Assembly (NCBI GenBank): GCA_002450295.1
Contig: DJYX01000091.1
Coordinates: 1 to 18,287 of the forward strand
Length of the DNA: 18,287 bases
Direction of reading: 5' to 3'
DNA from: Deltaproteobacteria bacterium UBA6967
GTDB taxonomy: Bacteria > SAR324 > NAC60-12
A program made the position numbers and the translations under genes. Below, in pieces: positions 15,917 through 18,287 of the stretch. Position 1 is the first letter of the stretch. Each line of letters opens with the position of its first letter. The notes beneath the pieces are model-generated. The model had not been told where the DNA came from, ran no database searches, and saw nothing but the letters and a program-made list of their open reading frames with translations.

Positions 15917-16159
15917 CTAAACCCTTTCCTGAATTACGAGGGTGAGCATTGTAAGACATCCAAAAATTACTGTTATTAGAATGATTAGCCAGAACATAGA
16001 AACGAGGGCTTTGTCTCGTACTAACCATTTCAGATAAGTGTTTGAATGGATCCAGAGAAGTTTGGCAATCTCTGACCAGTGGGATTTGCGAGGTTGTCCC
16101 AATCTGTTTCCAACTAGGAAGGGATGGATGCTTCCCAAGCTAAAGAGTAGGCACCAGAA
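15917..16159 (-). pseudogene. Possible membrane-protein relic or start-less small ORF
   Basis: An open minus-strand frame of about 80 codons that follows an in-frame TAG and ends with TAG at 15917-15919. It reads as a hydrophobic segment (FWCLLFSLGSIHPFLVG), a basic linker (RLGQPRKSHW), an amphipathic part and a strong C-terminal membrane segment (MFWLIILITVIFGCLTMLTL) closing with Glu-Arg. That composition is protein-like. However, it has no ATG or GTG at its beginning; only TTG 16136-16138 is available, without a Shine-Dalgarno, while the sole early ATGs lie in the last helix. It could be a decayed gene, an unusual TTG-started protein, or chance. It follows two small membrane-protein genes on the same strand, which argues mildly for a former gene. 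Confidence 0.3.
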
Positions 16160-16200
16160 CTAATCAGGAGGCCTCTCCTAGCTTGCCTATCTATACCACC

Positions 16201-16404
16201 TCATGTGTTGACTTGTCGCCTATAGCTGCGCATGAGTAGGATGGTGAGCCAGCAGATGACAAAGATCGTGAAGGAAGTCAACAGCCAGAAATACAAATAA
16301 TATGAACTCAATGAACCATCCTTGCCAATGGAGTAGCCAAAGATAAAGACTCCCCAAAATGCAGTTACCATGAGCCACAGCTTGATCAACTTACTCGCCT
16401 TCAT
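16201..16404 (-). CDS. Small two-helix membrane protein (67 aa), unknown
   Basis: I do not recognise this protein. The N-terminus is basic (KASKLIK), then come a first membrane helix at about residues 8-25 (IKLWLMVTAFWGVFIFGY), a short polar turn (SIGKDGSLSS), a second helix at about 36-58 (rich in Tyr, Trp, Leu and Ile), and a basic tail (RSYRRQ). By the positive-inside rule both ends should face the cytoplasm. The start is ATG 16402-16404 with GAGGAG 9 nt upstream; an in-frame TTG/ATG reading further upstream is less well supported. A hairpin and six T residues sit immediately before the Shine-Dalgarno. It follows a 26-codon hydrophobic gene on the same strand by 82 nt. Two-helix proteins of this size are often accessory subunits of transporters or respiratory complexes, but no partner is next to it. 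Confidence 0.65.
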   Translation of the reverse strand: MKASKLIKLWLMVTAFWGVFIFGYSIGKDGSLSSYYLYFWLLTSFTIFVICWLTILLMRSYRRQVNT

Positions 16405-16413
16405 CACTAGATT

Positions 16414-16448
16414 CTCCTCAAAAAAGTCCAGCAACCTCGATGAGGCTG
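16414..16448 (-). terminator. Hairpin plus T6 directly upstream of the 67-aa gene
   Basis: Minus strand: CAG and CCTC arms pair with GAGG and CTG (16429-16448, loop ATC, 3-nt bulge), followed shortly by TTTTTT (16420-16425) and then the Shine-Dalgarno GAGGAG (16414-16419). It has the form of an intrinsic terminator or attenuator. The CCTC arm could instead pair with the GAGG of the Shine-Dalgarno. The bulge makes the stem weak. Confidence 0.4.
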
Positions 16449-16486
16449 TTTATCGTCGACAAATATTCCTGTGGATAGTTGTCGCT

Positions 16487-16567
16487 TCAAAGGAATGCGT
16501 ACAAGACTAGGTAGCCAACATAGAGAAACAGCGGTAGTCCCAAGAACGACCAAGTAAACTTCTTCAT
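16487..16567 (-). CDS. Very small single-helix membrane peptide (26 aa), unknown
   Basis: A 26-codon gene starting ATG AAG AAG at 16565-16567 and ending in TGA at 16487-16489. The peptide begins MKKFTWSFLG, followed by an uninterrupted hydrophobic span rich in Leu, Tyr, Phe and Val to the C-terminus (VGYLVLYAFL), so it should be a single N-in membrane helix. AGAGGG lies 5 nt before the start. It is too short for normal gene calling, and a longer frame (16407-16673) overlaps it but has only a TTG start and a less protein-like composition. The GYLVLYA stretch is loosely like KdpF, but no kdpABC genes are present, so I do not name it. Alternatives: accessory peptide for a membrane complex, type-I-toxin-like hydrophobic peptide, or leader peptide for the 67-codon gene. 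Confidence 0.55.
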   Translation of the reverse strand: MKKFTWSFLGLPLFLYVGYLVLYAFL

Positions 16568-16574
16568 CTAGTCC

Positions 16575-16610
16575 CTCTTTCAAAAAAATCGAAAGAGCCA
16601 ACGGCTTTTC
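16575..16610 (-). terminator. Terminator-like hairpin with overlapping anti-SD hairpin
   Basis: On the minus strand GAAAAGCC-gtt-GGCTCTTTC (16591-16610; 8 pairs with one bulged C) is followed by GA and seven T residues (16582-16588), the form of an intrinsic terminator. The same CTCTTTC arm (16591-16597) is also a perfect 7-bp complement of GAAAGAG (16575-16581), which contains the Shine-Dalgarno of the 26-codon gene. Two mutually exclusive folds are therefore possible: terminator, or ribosome-site sequestration. Confidence 0.5.
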
Positions 16611-16886
16611 CTCACATGAAAAACTGTATTCGTAGATTTTCCAAAAACAAATTTCTTCGGCCAAATTCGGCAAGAAAAAGAGATTAAAGATGGTTTGTAC
16701 AATCTGTTTGTTCGAAATCTTCCTTTCTTTATCTTGCCCTTAGAGAAACCAGCGCTGCAAGAGTTTGCTCGAGCCGAGCATGTTTTATTGGGAAACTACA
16801 ATTAACCATCAAATTTGTAGCAGGCCATGTCTTTTACTTCAACCAACAGCACAAAATCTTTGAATCCTATCGGTGTCTTTCAGTCC
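16611..16886. other. AT-rich intergenic region between esterase and small genes
   Basis: No convincing gene. The only strong structure is TGCTCG-agc-CGAGCA at 16766-16780, annotated separately. The rest is AT-rich, with several short A- and T-runs, and probably carries the promoter of the 26/67-codon genes. Confidence 0.4.
16766..16788 (+). terminator. GC-rich hairpin, candidate terminator
   Basis: Perfect 6-bp stem TGCTCG / CGAGCA with a 3-nt loop, followed on the plus strand by TGTTTTATT. As read, the T-rich side serves plus-strand transcription, yet all nearby genes are on the minus strand. It lies about 107 bp downstream of the esterase stop, and the minus-strand form has only AACTCTT after the stem. 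It could be a 3'-end RNA structure of the esterase message or a barrier to antisense transcription. Confidence 0.4.
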
Positions 16887-17861
16887 TTACAAACGGAAGC
16901 GTGACAAAAAATTCCAAATCAGCTCATTGGTTCCAAACCCTGCAATTTCAAGATCGAACCAAACGTGTTCGCCACCAACAACTTGGTAATGCTGTACTTC
17001 GATACCTCCTTGCCCTTCAGCATAAATAAAGGAATGCACCGTCTGTCCACTGCTTATCGTTGTTGCCTCAGTGGGAGAGGATTGAGTCTGGTTGAAATCT
17101 GCCCAATATTCGACCACACCTTCCGCAGATACATAGCCACTAGAATCCCCTTTTGGAGTAGTACCATCGTTTGTTGCGTAGGGTAGAATGTAGTCTTGGG
17201 TCCCATGCAGTGTAATCACGGCAGTTGGATGAGGTGGCTGACAAAGATCGCCGATGTCTTCTAACATGGTTCCAGACACCGAACCGACCGCAGCAATCCG
17301 TTCACCAAGATAGCAAGCAAGGCCAAAAGCGAGCATGGCACCATTCGAATATCCGACAGCATAAACTCTTTCTTCATCGATTCGGTAGGTCACGCTCAGG
17401 TTGTCGAGTAACGACTCGATGAATCCGAAGTCATCCACCGTACTTTTGTTGGTTGCAGATGGTGGAGACGGGTTCCAGTGGGGAGAACCGTCGAGCAAGG
17501 ATCCTTGGGGGTAAGCAAGCAGGAATGTTTGCTCTTCTGCAAGTTGACGAAAATCAGCGGTCAACAAATGGTTTGCGGCATAGCCTCCGTATCCGTGGAA
17601 ATTCAGTAGTAGCGGAACATCTTGTGTTCCCTCATAGGACTCTGGCACATAGACCAGTGTTTCCCGGAGGACACCTTCATGGTTTAATTTCAGTCTTGTG
17701 GTACCTAGAATATCGACGTTTGAAGAGTCTTTTAGATCTATCTCTGAAGAATTTTTTGAATCTCTTGAAACGCTACAGCTCCAGAGTTGAAAACAAACAA
17801 GTAGGGCAGTCAAAATTTTGATAAAGTTTCTCTCGAAAGATTGAATTATGGAGTATTTCAT
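16887..17861 (-). CDS. Lipoprotein esterase, PHB-depolymerase/LpqC family
   Basis: Exported alpha/beta-hydrolase (324 aa) of the polyhydroxybutyrate depolymerase/feruloyl-esterase-like LpqC family, predicted to hydrolyse polyester or carbohydrate-linked esters outside the cytoplasm. The N-terminus is a signal peptide ending near Cys29 (LLVCFQLWSC), a plausible but imperfect lipobox, so it is probably a lipoprotein; a Ser/Asp-rich linker follows. The oxyanion region NFHGYGG is at 87-93. The catalytic triad is visible: Ser172 in GYSNGAM, Asp223 in HGTQDYILPY and His299 in GGEHVWF. The start chosen is ATG 17859-17861; GTG 17877-17879 would add six residues. The ATG overlaps the stop of an upstream relic reading frame (ATGA). 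Alternative substrates include short-chain aryl or acetyl esters. Confidence 0.88.
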   Translation of the reverse strand: MKYSIIQSFERNFIKILTALLVCFQLWSCSVSRDSKNSSEIDLKDSSNVDILGTTRLKLNHEGVLRETLVYVPESYEGTQDVPLLLNFHGYGGYAANHLLTADFRQLAEEQTFLLAYPQGSLLDGSPHWNPSPPSATNKSTVDDFGFIESLLDNLSVTYRIDEERVYAVGYSNGAMLAFGLACYLGERIAAVGSVSGTMLEDIGDLCQPPHPTAVITLHGTQDYILPYATNDGTTPKGDSSGYVSAEGVVEYWADFNQTQSSPTEATTISSGQTVHSFIYAEGQGGIEVQHYQVVGGEHVWFDLEIAGFGTNELIWNFLSRFRL

Positions 17862-18037
17862 TCCGTTAGCGTTTTGCACAATTCTCTGAGCAGAGACGCC
17901 CCATCACCGCTCCAAGCACTACCATGCATACATGCGAAGGTCGTGGGATTTGTAGACGCCAATTTTTCAATCAGCATAGCCGCATTTTTGTGTAGGAGAA
18001 ACCATCCATTGCCTGACGAAATGCTGGCTATGAGATT
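17858..18037 (-). pseudogene. C-terminal relic of an MBL-fold metallo-hydrolase
   Basis: Between the esterase and the 85-codon gene, a minus-strand frame (in-frame TAA just right of 18037, TGA at 17858-17860) encodes about 59 residues. Its last 45 are clearly protein-like: AAMLIEKLASTNPTTF, then ACMHGSAWSGDGASLLREL, then CKTLTE. The block PTT-ACMHGSAW-GDGA-LLREL is what I remember from the C-terminus of a family of metallo-beta-lactamase-fold hydrolases. No start codon with a Shine-Dalgarno is present, and the roughly 200 residues carrying the metal-binding HxHxDH motif are absent. The frame overlaps the end of the 85-codon gene, so the full gene was apparently replaced or deleted. The stop overlaps the esterase start as ATGA, suggesting the two genes once formed an operon. 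The family name rests on memory of one motif block. Confidence 0.55.
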
Positions 18038-18285
18038 TTATCCATAGAATAAATCGTATCGACAATGTTGTACTTGGCATCAACCTCAGCGGCCTCTGGT
18101 GACGACATCATTGCCGTAAACATTTCCATATCTGTGACGTTCATTAACCCAACTGCCTTGTGATCATTGATCTTAGCAATCTCCCACTCAGAAACACATT
18201 TTTGCATTTCTTTCTCAAATTCACCGACCATGGCTTTGAATTCTTCGAACGAACAATCAAAAGTTGTGATCACACAAATATTCAT
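18028..18285 (-). CDS. Small hypothetical protein (85 aa), ferredoxin-like fold likely
   Basis: I do not recognise this protein. The residue pattern suggests beta-alpha-beta-beta-alpha-beta: strand MNICVITTFD, helix SFEEFKAMVGEFEKEMQKC, strands around EWEIAKI and KAVGLMNV, helix MEMFTAMMSSPEAAEVDAKY and a last strand VDTIYSMDKI. This resembles the dimeric alpha-beta barrel or ABM type of small protein, which often act as monooxygenases, isomerases or binding domains; that is inference. It is acidic and rich in Met, with no export signal. ATG 18283-18285 is only 2 bases from the window edge, so neither a ribosome site nor a possible longer N-terminus can be checked. It ends at TAG 18028-18030, overlapping the relic frame downstream. 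Confidence 0.7.
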   Translation of the reverse strand: MNICVITTFDCSFEEFKAMVGEFEKEMQKCVSEWEIAKINDHKAVGLMNVTDMEMFTAMMSSPEAAEVDAKYNIVDTIYSMDKIS

Positions 18286-18287
18286 TA

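Noticed and set aside
16487..16567. Identification of the 26-residue peptide as KdpF
   Set aside because: Only a loose GYLV-Y-A resemblance; kdpA, kdpB and kdpC are absent from the flanks.
16407..16673. Minus-strand 88-codon frame with a TTG start
   Set aside because: It overlaps the better supported 26-codon gene and runs through both leader hairpins; TTG start without a Shine-Dalgarno and an irregular composition.
17453..17821. Plus-strand open frame of 122 codons
   Set aside because: Antisense to the N-terminal half of the esterase, whose catalytic motifs show which strand is coding.
1..18287. CRISPR arrays, tRNA/rRNA genes, insertion sequences, phage or defence genes
   Set aside because: No regular repeat-spacer series, no cloverleaf or rRNA-like stretch, and no transposase or integrase motif was seen on either strand by reading.

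Overview
The window looks like a piece of a marine, probably uncultured, proteobacterial chromosome of middling GC content. This rests on gene content: a TRAP transporter, Gfo/Idh/MocA dehydrogenases, a XylX/ketoglutarate-semialdehyde catabolic pair, a Pseudomonas-type adenine deaminase and an Atm1-type ABC exporter. A SAR324-like or related lineage is possible, but this is inference. There are no rRNA or tRNA genes, no CRISPR array and no recognisable transposase.

Layout. (1) 1-952 (+): the 3' part of an MFS transporter cut by the window edge. (2) 1059-3506 (-): two different Gfo/Idh/MocA oxidoreductases in tandem, transcribed away from (3) 3853-6658 (+), a complete three-gene TRAP transporter (binding protein, small and large permease). 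The 346 bp between them are the shared control region and hold a CATGT-GAAT-ACATG dyad. (4) 6662-11933 (-): a collinear cluster read leftwards as alpha-ketoglutarate semialdehyde dehydrogenase, XylX-like FAH-family dehydratase, adenine deaminase, EamA permease (17-bp overlap) and a YbaK-domain deacylase. (5) 12131-12337 (-): a 68-codon gene of unknown function with a strong ribosome binding site. (6) 12500-15768 (-): an Atm1/HMT1-type ABC exporter and a MATE exporter. (7) 15769-18287 (-): an AT-richer accessory stretch with small membrane-protein genes, a lipoprotein esterase of the PHB-depolymerase/LpqC type, a C-terminal relic of an apparent metallo-beta-lactamase-fold protein, and an 85-codon unknown gene at the edge.

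How the genes fit together. The TRAP system and Gfo/Idh pair look like one uptake-and-oxidation unit for a sugar, polyol or sugar acid. The dehydratase and semialdehyde dehydrogenase are the last two steps of the non-phosphorylative pentose/sugar-acid route (2-keto-3-deoxy-pentonate to 2-oxoglutarate). The early steps (sugar dehydrogenase, aldonate dehydratase) are not obvious here unless the Gfo/Idh enzymes supply the first. The adenine deaminase-EamA overlap suggests a purine salvage or transport unit.

The least explained part is 16201-16610. Two tiny membrane-protein genes (26 and 67 codons) are each preceded by a hairpin plus T-run lying directly upstream of the Shine-Dalgarno sequence. 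In both leaders the same hairpin arm could instead pair with the Shine-Dalgarno. Other new observations are an iterated GGAAAAGTCT-type motif upstream of the semialdehyde dehydrogenase gene and the metallo-hydrolase relic whose stop codon overlaps the esterase start.
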